Positions 8,711 through 18,733 of a DNA stretch of 64,000 nt are shown piece by piece (position 1 is the stretch's first letter; the number at the start of each line of letters is the position of its first letter). A program made the translations under genes and the position numbers. The stretch is taken from NCBI GenBank assembly GCA_963666575.2, contig CAXXYG010000012.1, positions 310,001 to 374,000 of the forward strand, read 5' to 3'. The notes below the pieces were generated by a model that was not told the DNA's origin, searched no databases, and saw only the letters and a list, made by a program, of their open reading frames with translations. The DNA is from JABMQB01 sp963666575 (lineage in GTDB: Bacteria; Bacteroidota; Bacteroidia; Bacteroidales; Prolixibacteraceae).

Positions 8711-8785
8711 AATATAAAAATAAATCGAATAATAATTTAAATGAATGATGCCTATGACGAACTGATTTAATCAGGAAAATTAAAA

Positions 8786-8820
8786 AACCGGGTAGCTTGA
8801 GACCAACCCGGTTAATGTTT
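8786..8820 (+). terminator. Stem-loop between fecR and susC, locus A (terminator-like)
   Basis: AACCGGGT (8786-8793) pairs perfectly with ACCCGGTT (8806-8813) across a 12-base loop and is followed by AATGTTTTT. A second hairpin, AGCCTTG (8833-8839) with CAAGGCT (8857-8863), lies in the susC leader. A stem-loop sits at the same place in locus B. Confidence 0.5.
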
Positions 8821-8891
8821 TTGAAAATTTTAAGCCTTGTAAATATAGCAAATCCTCAAGGCTAATTACTTAACAAAGAACAACCAAAATT

Positions 8892-11800
8892 ATGAAGAAA
8901 AAACTGTTTTTCCCAGACATATTATGGTCTGGTGTAAAGAATTTATTTTTAGTTATGAAACTAACCACATTTTTAGTGTTTTTATCAGCAATTACTTTAG
9001 CTGCTAGCTCCTATTCGCAAAGTACCCGTTTTAACCTGAATGTCGAAAATGCCAATATTATTCAGGTTTTTGATGAAATTGAACGTTTAACTGAATTTGG
9101 TTTTTTATTTAAAACCGACCAATTAGATGTGAAAAAGTTATATACTTTGGAAATTGAAGATGCCGATATTGATAAAGTAATGGATGAATTGCTTGATAAT
9201 GAGCTTTATAAGTACAGGTTTATCGATCGAACCATTGTTATTACAAAAACTGGATTAGATAATTTTCAAATAGAGAATGCTATTAAAGTTACCGGGAAAA
9301 TTACATCCACAATAGGAGAACCAATTCCGGGAGCAACAGTAGTTGTAAATGGAACAACTCAGGGAACAATAACAAATTCCGATGGAGGGTATTCATTATC
9401 TAATGTTCCGGAAAATGGAACACTTGTATTTTCATTTGTGGGAATGAAAACCAAAACCGCTGACGTAAATGGTAAAAGTCAGATTGATATTATTTTAGAA
9501 GAAGAATCGATTGGTTTAGACGAAGTTATTGCCATTGGTTACGGTATGGTTAAAAAGAGCGACCTCACAGGTTCTGTTAGTTCACTAAAAGGCGATGATT
9601 TAAATACCGGTAGCAATTCATCTATCGAGCAGGCTTTACAAGGCCGGTCGGCAGGTGTTCAGGTTATTCAATCAAGTTCAGAACCAGGTGGTGGAATGGC
9701 AATACGTATTCGTGGTGCTGGTTCAGTAAATGCTGGTTCTAGTCCTTTGTATGTTATTGATGGATTACCTATTGATAATTCATTGGTAATTGATGGAACA
9801 GGCCCTGGTGTTGTGGGAACCCGAACTCCTCGTAATCCTTTAAGTTCAATTAATCCGGCCGACATTGAATCCATTGAAATTTTAAAAGATGCTTCAGCTA
9901 CAGCTATTTATGGTGCACGTGGTGCCAATGGAGTAATTATTGTTACAACAAAAAAAGGAAAAGAAGGCAGGTTAAATATTACTTATAGCGGATATTCTGG
10001 ATTACAGACTCCCGCTAATCAGATAGAACTGCTTAAACCTCAGGAATACATGACTGCTCTGAATGGTATTTTGGAAGATGGTGGTGGTAATCCTGAAGAA
10101 AGAGTTACCGGCGTTCAGGGAAGTGGTACAAATTGGCAAGATGAAGTAACCCGCGATGCTGTAGTACAAAGCCACAGCATATCATTATCAGGAGGAAATA
10201 ATAGTACCAATTATTTTGCTTCATTAAATTATTTTAATCAGGAAGGGGTTGTGATTAATTCGGCATTTAAACGCTACGATGCCCGCATGAACCTTGATCA
10301 TAGCATCAATAAATTTCATTTTGGAATAAACTTTACAACTTCACATTCACACGACGATTATGTGACATATGGATATGGTATAAATGAAGATGCAGGTTCA
10401 TTATATGCAGCATTAAATTTTGATCCATCAATTGAGATTTATAATGGAGACGGTACGTATCAAACATCGTCATATATTACCATCGATAATCCATTGGCTT
10501 TAGCAAACGATGAACGGAGTTCTGCCAACAATTACCGAACTATGGGGACTATATTTGGAGAATATAGCATTTTACCCGAATGGAAAGTAAAACTAAATTT
10601 AGGTGTTGATGTTCAAAATAGCCGCCGTGATTTTTATGTTGGAAGAGAAACAAAAGAAGGTGCCGGAGCCGGCGGAATTGGTACGGTAAGAGTTGGAACC
10701 AGCTCAAACTACTTAGTTGAGGGTACAACAACCTACAACCTGGAAATTAATGAAAAACATAACCTGAATTTTATGTCGGGAGTAACTTTTCAGAATTTTA
10801 ATTTAGACAGGTTTTCAGGTAGTGGAAGGAACTTCCCAACTGAAGTTACAAAAACAAACTCGATGGGGGCAGCCGATCCTACATTATATTCAATGGGAAG
10901 TTTTAAATCAAATTACAAATTATTCTCTGTAATCGGGCGTATCAATTATTCATTATTACAGAACTATTTGTTTACAGCCACTTTTAGGGGCGATGGTTCT
11001 TCCCGTTTTGGCGAAAACAACAAATTTGGTTATTTCCCTTCATTTGCTTTTGCATGGAAACTGCATCAGGAAGAGTTTATTAAAAACCTTGATCTGTTTA
11101 GCCAGCTTAAATTCCGTGCCAGCTGGGGAAAAACTGGTAACCAGTCTATTGGTAATTACCAATCGCTAACAACTTTTGCCGGCGGTCCAACCGCTATTCT
11201 CGATGAACAGAAAGTAACAACCCTTGATCCTTCACGGATTGGAAACATGGATTTAAAATGGGAAACAACCGATCAAACCAACTTTGGTTTTGATATGGGA
11301 TTTCTTGAAAACCGGATATTTGCTACTGCCGATTATTTTGAGAAAAAAACCAGCGATATGTTGTTGCATCTTCCTATACCTTCGTCATCAGGTTTTGGTA
11401 GCATTCTTCAAAATGTTGGAAGTATCAAAAATACAGGTTTTGAATTTATGATCGATTCTAAAAATTTAGTTGGTAAGTTTAAATGGTCAACTTCATTAAA
11501 TTTTTCAAGGATTAAAAATGTTGTGACTGACTTGGGAAGTGTTTCTGAAATAATACATGAAAGCGCAGGTTGGTCAAATCAAATAGCAGTTATCAGAGAA
11601 GGTGAAACTCTTAATTCGTTTTATGGATATAATGTTTTGGGAGTATGGCAACAAGACGATGATTTTAGTGTAACCACTGATCCGGTTGCTCCAGGCGACC
11701 TAAAATACCAGGACACGAATGGCGATGGAGCTGTAAATGCCGAAGATCGGGTGATTTTAGGAAACTCATTTCCTGATTATATGTGGGGAATTGCTAATAA

Positions 11801-12266
11801 CTTTTCTTTTAAAGGATTTTCTTTAAATGTATTTTTTGAGGGCGTTGAAGGACTAAGTATGCTAAATAATAATCTAGTAGACTCTTATTTCCCAATTAAC
11901 TTCCGACGTAACAAATACGCTGAACCATACCTGAATAGGTGGACACCCGAAAATCCATCGAATAAATACCCATCGTTTGTTAATCCTAACGGGCAAGGAA
12001 ATAAAGCGGTTAACTCATATACTGTCGAAGATGCTTCCTACATCAGGTTAAAAACAGTAAAATTGAGCTATAACTTTAACTTAAAAAACAGGAAGGTTTT
12101 TAAGAATGCAGTTGTTTATGTAACAGGGCAAAATCTCTTCACATTTACTAATTATTCAGGTTTAGATCCTGCTAATAATTCAAATGGTAATCCAAGTTTA
12201 AAAATTGATTATAACTCATATCCTGTAGCAAAAACATTTATGGTAGGTGTTGAATTGGGATTATAA
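8892..12266 (+). CDS. SusC/RagA TonB-dependent receptor with STN signalling domain (locus A)
   Basis: The 1124-residue outer-membrane protein has an export signal (about 17-43, ending SSYSQ), an STN domain at about 45-120 (FNLNVENANIIQVFDEIERL), a carboxypeptidase-regulatory-like domain at about 130-215 (VTGKITSTIGEPIPGATVVV, GTTQGTITNSDGGYSL), the TonB-box region DEVIAIGYG, a plug domain (about 225-350, with IRIRGAGSVNAGSSPLYVID and ASATAIYGARGANGVIIVTT) and a C-terminal 22-strand barrel ending in MVGVELGL. It imports glycan fragments into the periplasm with TonB energy. The STN domain marks it as a signal-transducing receptor for the FecR just upstream. The susD gene follows after a structured 120-base spacer. 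Confidence 0.95.
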   Translation: MKKKLFFPDILWSGVKNLFLVMKLTTFLVFLSAITLAASSYSQSTRFNLNVENANIIQVFDEIERLTEFGFLFKTDQLDVKKLYTLEIEDADIDKVMDELLDNELYKYRFIDRTIVITKTGLDNFQIENAIKVTGKITSTIGEPIPGATVVVNGTTQGTITNSDGGYSLSNVPENGTLVFSFVGMKTKTADVNGKSQIDIILEEESIGLDEVIAIGYGMVKKSDLTGSVSSLKGDDLNTGSNSSIEQALQGRSAGVQVIQSSSEPGGGMAIRIRGAGSVNAGSSPLYVIDGLPIDNSLVIDGTGPGVVGTRTPRNPLSSINPADIESIEILKDASATAIYGARGANGVIIVTTKKGKEGRLNITYSGYSGLQTPANQIELLKPQEYMTALNGILEDGGGNPEERVTGVQGSGTNWQDEVTRDAVVQSHSISLSGGNNSTNYFASLNYFNQEGVVINSAFKRYDARMNLDHSINKFHFGINFTTSHSHDDYVTYGYGINEDAGSLYAALNFDPSIEIYNGDGTYQTSSYITIDNPLALANDERSSANNYRTMGTIFGEYSILPEWKVKLNLGVDVQNSRRDFYVGRETKEGAGAGGIGTVRVGTSSNYLVEGTTTYNLEINEKHNLNFMSGVTFQNFNLDRFSGSGRNFPTEVTKTNSMGAADPTLYSMGSFKSNYKLFSVIGRINYSLLQNYLFTATFRGDGSSRFGENNKFGYFPSFAFAWKLHQEEFIKNLDLFSQLKFRASWGKTGNQSIGNYQSLTTFAGGPTAILDEQKVTTLDPSRIGNMDLKWETTDQTNFGFDMGFLENRIFATADYFEKKTSDMLLHLPIPSSSGFGSILQNVGSIKNTGFEFMIDSKNLVGKFKWSTSLNFSRIKNVVTDLGSVSEIIHESAGWSNQIAVIREGETLNSFYGYNVLGVWQQDDDFSVTTDPVAPGDLKYQDTNGDGAVNAEDRVILGNSFPDYMWGIANNFSFKGFSLNVFFEGVEGLSMLNNNLVDSYFPINFRRNKYAEPYLNRWTPENPSNKYPSFVNPNGQGNKAVNSYTVEDASYIRLKTVKLSYNFNLKNRKVFKNAVVYVTGQNLFTFTNYSGLDPANNSNGNPSLKIDYNSYPVAKTFMVGVELGL

Positions 12267-12281
12267 TATAAATCGAAAATT

Positions 12282-12354
12282 ATGAAACGACCATGAATTT
12301 TAGCATTCAAAAATACATTTACGAGATTAATTCAAAATTCATTGGGAGTTACAT
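12282..12354 (+). promoter_or_regulatory. Structured susC-susD spacer element, copy 1
   Basis: The element opens with a four-codon ORF, ATG AAA CGA CCA TGA (12282-12296). Its stop overlaps the left arm of a 9-bp perfect stem, ATGAATTTT (12293-12301) with AAAATTCAT (12334-12342). The motif GGGAGTTACAT (12344-12354) follows at once. The same architecture occurs at 27200-27271 between the other susC and susD genes. Function is unknown; attenuation, processing or mRNA stability control are possible. Confidence 0.6.
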
Positions 12355-12386
12355 CTTATACCATACAAATAAATAATTTTAATAAG

Positions 12387-13853
12387 ATGAAAAGAAAAAT
12401 ATATACAATTTTAAGTTTGGCATTAGGTATTTTCTTACTGTCAGGATGTGAAAACCTATTGAAGGAAGATATTTATTCTGAACTTGATCCTGCTGGATTG
12501 TTTAACACAACCTCAGGAGCCGAAGCAGTCTTGTTTTCTGCTTATGCCGAGGGCAACCTAACAGGCTGGGCTGGTAAAAGCACTTTAAACCTTGAAGAAT
12601 GGTGTACTGATATAGAATGGGAAACTGGTGGTGGTGAAAACCGGACAGCTGTTTTGATGATTAATTTTACATGGGATGCTTCAACCGATTGGATTCGCGA
12701 TTTGATGTGGAATAATCCTTATCGTTCTATCCGCGATGCCAATGTTATTTTAGATAATTTGGATGAAAGTTCATTAAAAGACGAACAAAAACAACTTTAT
12801 AAAGCTGAAGCGCGTTTTATCAGAGCTGTACAGTATTATAATTTGTATACATGGTTTGGGTCTGTTCCTTTAAGGAAAAGTCAATTGGATGATTTGGAAT
12901 TACCTAAAGTTTCGGAACAAGAATTAGTTGCTTTTATTGAATCTGAGTTAACCGAAGTTGTGGCAAATCTTCCTTCACCTGGTAATGAAGCAAATTATGG
13001 ACGGGCGCACAAAGGTGCCGCATATGCTTTTTTGTGTAAGTTGTACTTAAACAGCAAACAATGGCAAAAATGTTCTGAAGCGGCAACTAGTTTAATTAGT
13101 ATGGGGCAGTATCATCTTTTTCCTGAGTTTAAAGAATTGTTTAATGTAGAAAATGAAATAAACTCTGAGTTTATCTGGGCCCATCAGGGTGTAACTGATG
13201 GATTGGGGTGCAATTATATTAATGGTGCTTTCCCCATTGATTTTTCAATCGATCCCATATCCGGTTTTCAATGGTCGGGAAATATGAGGAACTGGGCAGC
13301 TCAGTACCGTTTGTACGATTCATTTTATAATTCGTTTGAAGAAGGCGATAAACGAAAAGAACTTATTATCTCTGATTTTATCAATAAAAAAGGAGAAGCA
13401 GTTTCATTGTTGAATACCAATAATACACGTTCTTTTAAGTATTGGCCCGATGTAAATGCACAGGGTAATGAACACGGAAATGATGTTCCTGAAATTAGGT
13501 ACGCCGATATTTTACTATCAAAAGCAGAAGCACTTAATGAGTTAAATGGCCCAACACAAGAATCTTTAGATTTAATAAATCAGGTTCGTACAAGGGCAGG
13601 ATTAGCAAATTTGAATGTGTCTGATTTTTCTTCGAAAGAAACATTAAGAGACCACATTCTGGCAGAACGAGGTTGGGAATTTTATTCTGAACGCAAGCGC
13701 CGGCAGGATTTAATACGCCACGGAAAATTTGTGAGTTCAGCAATCGAACGTGGTGTCACAAATGCAAAGCCATACCATGTGAAATTTCCAATTCCTCAAA
13801 CTGAATTGGATGCCAATAAAGAATTGGTACAAAACGACGGATACGGTAGTTAA
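12387..13853 (+). CDS. SusD/RagB-family glycan-binding lipoprotein (locus A)
   Basis: I start at ATG 12387, which gives a lipoprotein signal peptide with lipobox LLSGC (Cys21); an in-frame TTG at 12342 lies in the upstream RNA element. The 488-residue protein has SusD-family features: GLFNTTSGAEAVLFSAYAEG near the N-terminus, YRSIRDANVILDNL, KAEARFIRAVQYYNLYTWFG (TPR-like helices), then EIRYADILLSKAEALNELNG and ILAERGWEFYSERKRRQDLI near the C-terminus. It is the surface lid of the SusC transporter and binds the target glycan. A strong terminator follows. Confidence 0.94.
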   Translation: MKRKIYTILSLALGIFLLSGCENLLKEDIYSELDPAGLFNTTSGAEAVLFSAYAEGNLTGWAGKSTLNLEEWCTDIEWETGGGENRTAVLMINFTWDASTDWIRDLMWNNPYRSIRDANVILDNLDESSLKDEQKQLYKAEARFIRAVQYYNLYTWFGSVPLRKSQLDDLELPKVSEQELVAFIESELTEVVANLPSPGNEANYGRAHKGAAYAFLCKLYLNSKQWQKCSEAATSLISMGQYHLFPEFKELFNVENEINSEFIWAHQGVTDGLGCNYINGAFPIDFSIDPISGFQWSGNMRNWAAQYRLYDSFYNSFEEGDKRKELIISDFINKKGEAVSLLNTNNTRSFKYWPDVNAQGNEHGNDVPEIRYADILLSKAEALNELNGPTQESLDLINQVRTRAGLANLNVSDFSSKETLRDHILAERGWEFYSERKRRQDLIRHGKFVSSAIERGVTNAKPYHVKFPIPQTELDANKELVQNDGYGS

Positions 13854-13867
13854 TAGTTTTTGGTTTG

Positions 13868-13905
13868 GAGCCGGGCATAACCATTGTGCCTGGCTCTTTA
13901 TTATA
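13868..13905 (+). terminator. Rho-independent terminator after locus A susD
   Basis: GAGCCGGGCA (13868-13877) pairs with TGCCTGGCTC (13887-13896), including one G-U pair, around a 9-base loop, followed by TTTATTATATTT. It should reduce readthrough from susCD into the sulfatase genes. Confidence 0.75.
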
Positions 13906-13942
13906 TTTCTCTAAATAGAATTAATATTTTAGTGCTAAGTCG

Positions 13943-15331
13943 ATGAAAATCAAAAAACAACGAATTTGTGTTTTTGGGCTTGTTTTTTTGTATTTAGTTT
14001 GTCAGGGTAATTCAGGTTTTGCAATACCCATACTCAAAAAAATAAATAATAAGAATATTTTGGTTTTTATTGCTGATGATTTAGCATGGAATGAACTGGG
14101 ATGTTATGGTGGCAAAAATATATTAACACCAAATATTGATCAACTGGCACAAAATGGAATACTTTTTAACCAAATGTATTCATCAACAACCATGTGTTGT
14201 CCAACAAGGGCATCAATTTATACCGGTTTATTTCCGATGCATCATGGTGTAGTTAGAAATCATGCCTCATCAAATCCCAATATTAAAAGTGTGGCCCATT
14301 ATTTAAATGATTCAGGGTTCAGGGTGGGGCTAACAGGGAAAACACATTTCAGCCCACAAACTGTTTATCCGTTTCAAATAGTCGACGGATTTGAACCAAA
14401 TTGTGTGAGCAATACTGCTGATTATTCAACAGATGGTATTCTTAATTTTATGACTCAGAATAAAAATCAACCATTTTGTTTGTATGTATGCAGTACAAAT
14501 CCGCATGTTCCATGGTCTGTAGGTGATCCCTCAACAATAAATCCTAATGAGCTGAAACTTCCTCCTGTTTTACTTGATAATAGTGAAACCCGATTAGCAT
14601 TTTCAAAATACCTGGCAGAAATAAAATCTTTAGATCAACAGTTTGGCGATGTTATTCTGGCTTTAAAACAGTCTGGAGAATATGACAATACAATGATTGT
14701 ATTTTGTGGTGAGCAAGGGCCTCAATTCCCTGGAGGGAAATGGACATGTTGGGATTATGGGCAAAAAAGTGCTTGTATAATTAAACTGCCAAACTCCAAT
14801 AATAAGATTGCTACAACCGATGTATTGGTGCAATACGAAGACCTGCTTCCAACAATACTGGACTATACAGATGGAACTATTCCTGAAGGTTTGGATGGCG
14901 TAAGTTTTTTACCTGTTTTGTATGGCGAAAAAAAAATACACCGCGAGTGGGTATTTGGAATCCATAATAATATTCCTGAAGGAACTCCCTATGCAATTAG
15001 AAGTATACGGAATAATCAGTTTAAATTGATTGTAAACCTAAATCCCGATTTACTCTATTATGAGAAACATCTTATGGGGCTCGACAAAGAAAAATACTGG
15101 TATTCGTGGGTAAGGGATGCAAGGCTGAATACCGATGCAAGTTCGCTTGTAATGCGATATATAATAAGACCTGAACTTGAATTATATGACATTAAAAATG
15201 ATCCTTGGGAATTAACGAATTTAATAGAGGCAGGGAATTTTAATATGACATTAGTTGAGGAGATGAAATCGAGGCTTATGTTATGGATGGAAGAACAAGG
15301 GGATACAGGGAGTGATATTGACACTGAGTAA
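13943..15331 (+). CDS. Sulfatase (FGly type, S1 family), locus A sulfatase 1
   Basis: The 462-residue protein has an export signal (about 9-28) and the type I sulfatase core: LVFIADDLAWNELGCYGG, whose Asp pair binds calcium, and the CxPxR maturation motif CCPTR at 85-89, where Cys85 would be oxidised to formylglycine. TGKTHF and the metal-binding NPHVPW follow, then a C-terminal ELYDIKNDPWELTNL block. It removes sulfate esters from a glycan, most likely in the periplasm. It is the most divergent of the three sulfatases here and lacks the usual SDNG motif: the equivalent place reads FCGEQG. The preferred sulfate position cannot be told from sequence. Confidence 0.88.
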   Translation: MKIKKQRICVFGLVFLYLVCQGNSGFAIPILKKINNKNILVFIADDLAWNELGCYGGKNILTPNIDQLAQNGILFNQMYSSTTMCCPTRASIYTGLFPMHHGVVRNHASSNPNIKSVAHYLNDSGFRVGLTGKTHFSPQTVYPFQIVDGFEPNCVSNTADYSTDGILNFMTQNKNQPFCLYVCSTNPHVPWSVGDPSTINPNELKLPPVLLDNSETRLAFSKYLAEIKSLDQQFGDVILALKQSGEYDNTMIVFCGEQGPQFPGGKWTCWDYGQKSACIIKLPNSNNKIATTDVLVQYEDLLPTILDYTDGTIPEGLDGVSFLPVLYGEKKIHREWVFGIHNNIPEGTPYAIRSIRNNQFKLIVNLNPDLLYYEKHLMGLDKEKYWYSWVRDARLNTDASSLVMRYIIRPELELYDIKNDPWELTNLIEAGNFNMTLVEEMKSRLMLWMEEQGDTGSDIDTE

Positions 15332-15398
15332 TAGAATTGTTCAAGTTGTATATTCAACAGGGGTTATTAATAACTCACTGTTTAGTTAATAGGTAAAG

Positions 15399-15434
15399 TT
15401 ATCCCAAAAATTAGTTTCCGAAGGGATAATTTTT
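15399..15434 (+). terminator. Candidate terminator or attenuator between sulfatases 1 and 2
   Basis: TTATCCC (15399-15405) pairs with GGGATAA (15423-15429), followed by five T residues (15430-15434). AAAAATTA inside the loop could instead pair with TAATTTTT overlapping the right arm, so two exclusive folds are possible. Confidence 0.45.
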
Positions 15435-15469
15435 GACTTGTAATTCAAAAAAAATAGAAAAGGAAAACA

Positions 15470-17068
15470 ATGTTAAAACTAATATATTTATCTTTTATTG
15501 GAATGTTCATGGTAAATTGTTTGTTTGCACAGCAGGACAATTTTGAAAAACCAAACATATTACTAATAATGGCCGATGATATGGGATTTTCAGATATTGG
15601 TTGTTATGGTGGCGAAATTCAAACTCCCAATTTAGACCGGTTGGCTGATAATGGCGTACGTTTTAAACAATTTTACAATGCAGCCCGCTGTTGTCCTACG
15701 CGTGCTTCATTATTGACTGGCCTTTATCCGCATCAAACAGGTATTGGTCACATGACCAACACACCTACAAATCCTACACAACACAATTATGGTTATCCGG
15801 GTTATTTAGGGTATTTAAATCAGAAATGTGCGACCATAGCTGAAATGTTAAAATCAAATAATTATTCAACATTGATGTGTGGGAAATGGCATTTGGGTTA
15901 CCACGGAACAGAAAAATGGCCATTGCAGCGCGGATTTGATGAATTTTATGGAATTTTGGCAGGGGCTGCAAATTATTTTAATCCGGAAAAACCAAGGGGA
16001 TTGATGTTAGGAAATGATACTATTCCCCCTGCTAATGATTATTACATAACTGATGCATTTACTGATAATGCCATTCAATTTTTAAAAAATACAGACAAGG
16101 AAGAAAAGCCTTTTTTCCTGTATCTCGCATTTACAAGTCCTCACTGGCCATTGCATGCTTTAAAAGAAGACATTGACAAATATCGTGGGAAGTATTCAAA
16201 TGGCTGGACCAAGATGCGTAATGCCAGGCTTAAAAAAATGAAAAAAATTGGTTTGCTTCAATCAGATGTTGAACTATCAGATCAGGCAGGCCCCGAATGG
16301 AGTGATTTTTCTGAAAAAGAAAAAACAGAGATGGATTTAAGGATGGCAATTTATGCTGCTCAAATTGACAGGATGGATCAAAATATTGGGAAATTGATAA
16401 ACCATTTAGAAAAATCGGGTGAACTTGATAATACGATGATTATTTTTTTATCAGACAATGGAGCGTGTGCTGAAGGTGGTATGTTGGGCGGGGGTAAATC
16501 TGAAAATCTGGAGAGCAAAAAAGGTTTCCTTCTTTCATATGGGGAAGCATGGGCCAATGCATCGAATACTCCATTTAAAATGTATAAACATTGGGTACAT
16601 GAAGGTGGCATCAGCACACCACTAATTGTTCACTGGCCTAAAGGAATTCCCGATTCGAAAAATTGTAAATGGATTGAACAATTTGCTTTTTTACCCGATA
16701 TTGCTGCTTCGATTAAAGAGGTTACAAATACCCGTTATCCAAAAAAATACAATGGAAATAAAATAAATAAATTGGTTGGGCAGAATATTTTTTCTGCAAT
16801 TCTGGACGATAAACCAATTCATGAAAAACCAGTTTTTTGGGAGCACGAAGGGAATTGTGCAGTAAGAGATAAAGACTTTAAATTGGTGAAAAAATATTTA
16901 GGGGAATGGGAACTTTATAATTTAAAAACCGATAGAGCTGAAGCTTTTAACCTGATTGATAAAATGCCTGAGCTGGCAAATTGTTTGGTTAAAAAATTTA
17001 ATACATGGAAGGACAAATCAAATGTAATAGATTGGGCGGTTCTTCAAAAAACACTTCAAAACCACTAA
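15470..17068 (+). CDS. Arylsulfatase (FGly type, S1 family), locus A sulfatase 2
   Basis: The 532-residue protein has a signal peptide (about 1-21, ending FAQ) and a full arylsulfatase-A-like core: ILLIMADDMGFSDIGCYGGE, the CCPTR motif with Cys74 as the predicted formylglycine, GLYPHQTGIGHM, MCGKWHLGYHG, SPHWPLHA, FLSDNGACAEG and EGGISTPLIVHWPKG. It resembles the large AtsA-like branch (S1_4-type) of marine Bacteroidota; the subfamily is a guess. It lies 10 bases before sulfatase 3, its closest paralogue in the window, so the two are surely co-transcribed. Confidence 0.92.
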   Translation: MLKLIYLSFIGMFMVNCLFAQQDNFEKPNILLIMADDMGFSDIGCYGGEIQTPNLDRLADNGVRFKQFYNAARCCPTRASLLTGLYPHQTGIGHMTNTPTNPTQHNYGYPGYLGYLNQKCATIAEMLKSNNYSTLMCGKWHLGYHGTEKWPLQRGFDEFYGILAGAANYFNPEKPRGLMLGNDTIPPANDYYITDAFTDNAIQFLKNTDKEEKPFFLYLAFTSPHWPLHALKEDIDKYRGKYSNGWTKMRNARLKKMKKIGLLQSDVELSDQAGPEWSDFSEKEKTEMDLRMAIYAAQIDRMDQNIGKLINHLEKSGELDNTMIIFLSDNGACAEGGMLGGGKSENLESKKGFLLSYGEAWANASNTPFKMYKHWVHEGGISTPLIVHWPKGIPDSKNCKWIEQFAFLPDIAASIKEVTNTRYPKKYNGNKINKLVGQNIFSAILDDKPIHEKPVFWEHEGNCAVRDKDFKLVKKYLGEWELYNLKTDRAEAFNLIDKMPELANCLVKKFNTWKDKSNVIDWAVLQKTLQNH

Positions 17069-17078
17069 AATAATTCGA

Positions 17079-18704
17079 ATGAAAAAAAGAATACAATTAT
17101 TATTTATTATTGGTGTTTTACTGGCAAGTTGTTCAGTGCCACAACAAAAAAAAGAGGGCAAACCCAACATCCTGCTTATAATGCTTGATGATATGGGGTA
17201 CTCCGATCTGGGGTGTTATGGTGGCGAAATTCAAACACCAAATATTGATGGACTAGCCAGTGAAGGAATCCGTTTTACACAAATGCACAATGCCGCCCGA
17301 TGTTGCCCAACCAGGGCTTCATTATTAACAGGCCATTATCCTCAAACTGCTGGAATCAATGGTATGGGTGTAAATTTGAGTATGAATACAGCTACCATTG
17401 CTGAAGTGTTAAAAGAAAATGGCTACCATACCGGCATGACAGGAAAATGGCACCTTTCACAAACTCAACCACTTGATGATCCAAATGAACAGCTACAATG
17501 GCTAGCCAACCGTACCGACCATGGCCCTTTTTCACCTTTAGAGAACTATCCTTCCAATAGGGGATTCCAGGAACACTTTGGTGTGATTTGGGGTGTAGTT
17601 AATTTTTTTAATCCATTTAGCCTGGTGCACAATGAAACACCCATTAAAGATATTCCCGATGATTTTTATATGACTGATTTTATCACTGAAAAATCACTTG
17701 ATTTAATTGAAGAATATGGTAACGATGAAAAACCATTTTTCTTGTATGTGGCACATACTGCACCTCACTGGCCATTACATGCCCTTCCTGAGGATATTAA
17801 AAAATATGCCGACACCTATAAGGTTGGTTGGGATGTAATACGTGATAACCGCTATAAACATATGTTAGAGTTGGGGTTGATCGATAAAAAAACGTATCCA
17901 TTAACTGAAAATTCATCAGGGAAAAGTTGGGAAGATTGTTCTGAAAAAGAATTTGAAGCATCCTGTATGGCTGTCCATGCTGCTATGGTCGACCGGGTTG
18001 ATCAGGGAGTTGGCCAGCTTATTCAAAAACTAAAAGAAACCGGGCAGTATGATAATACAATTATTTTGGTGCTTTCAGATAATGGCGCATCGCCCGAAAG
18101 AGGTTATCCACCAGGTTTCGACCGCCCCGGTTTTTTGAAAGATTCAACGATTATTGATTACAATTCAAAAAATCCGGGAAGTGCAACAACCTGGAATTTT
18201 ATTGGTAATGCATGGGCTAGTACGGCTAATACACCTTTCCGCTATTGGAAAAAAGAATCGTACGAAGGCGGAAGTGCCACACCTTTTATTGTGCATTGGC
18301 CTGACGGATTAAAGGGGAAAGAAAATACTATTAACAGAGGAGTTGCTCATGTTATCGATATTTTGCCAACGTGCTTGGAACTTTCTGAATCAGCCTATCC
18401 CACTATGGTGAATGGGGAAAAAACAATTCCACCGGTAGGTGAAAGTTTAATGCCTTTGTTGGTCGAAGGAACAGCCATTCATGACACATTGTATTGGGAA
18501 CACGAAAGAGGGCGTGCTATTCGTATTGGGGATTGGAAAATGTCATCGCTTCCAGGCCAAAAATGGGAGTTGTTTAATTTGTCCAAAGACCATACCGAAA
18601 GTAATAATTTGTCGGGAGAATATCCTGAAAAGGTTGATCAAATGAATATGGATTGGGAAAAATGGGCAAAAGGATTGGGAATTACATTACAACAAAGTAA
18701 TTGA
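17079..18704 (+). CDS. Arylsulfatase (FGly type, S1 family), lipoprotein, locus A sulfatase 3
   Basis: The 541-residue protein has a lipoprotein signal with lipobox LLASC (Cys18), so it should be membrane-anchored, unlike sulfatase 2. The core contains ILLIMLDDMGYSDLGCYGGE, the CCPTR motif with Cys75 as the predicted formylglycine, GHYPQTAGINGM, TGKWHLS, APHWPLHA, LSDNGASPERGY and EGGSATPFIVHWPDG. It aligns along its full length with the preceding sulfatase (a tandem paralogue), but has an extra insertion after KWHL. The pair probably removes sulfates at different positions of the same glycan. Confidence 0.92.
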   Translation: MKKRIQLLFIIGVLLASCSVPQQKKEGKPNILLIMLDDMGYSDLGCYGGEIQTPNIDGLASEGIRFTQMHNAARCCPTRASLLTGHYPQTAGINGMGVNLSMNTATIAEVLKENGYHTGMTGKWHLSQTQPLDDPNEQLQWLANRTDHGPFSPLENYPSNRGFQEHFGVIWGVVNFFNPFSLVHNETPIKDIPDDFYMTDFITEKSLDLIEEYGNDEKPFFLYVAHTAPHWPLHALPEDIKKYADTYKVGWDVIRDNRYKHMLELGLIDKKTYPLTENSSGKSWEDCSEKEFEASCMAVHAAMVDRVDQGVGQLIQKLKETGQYDNTIILVLSDNGASPERGYPPGFDRPGFLKDSTIIDYNSKNPGSATTWNFIGNAWASTANTPFRYWKKESYEGGSATPFIVHWPDGLKGKENTINRGVAHVIDILPTCLELSESAYPTMVNGEKTIPPVGESLMPLLVEGTAIHDTLYWEHERGRAIRIGDWKMSSLPGQKWELFNLSKDHTESNNLSGEYPEKVDQMNMDWEKWAKGLGITLQQSN

Positions 18705-18733
18705 TTTTTGTAGTAAATATTTAAAAAATGAAA

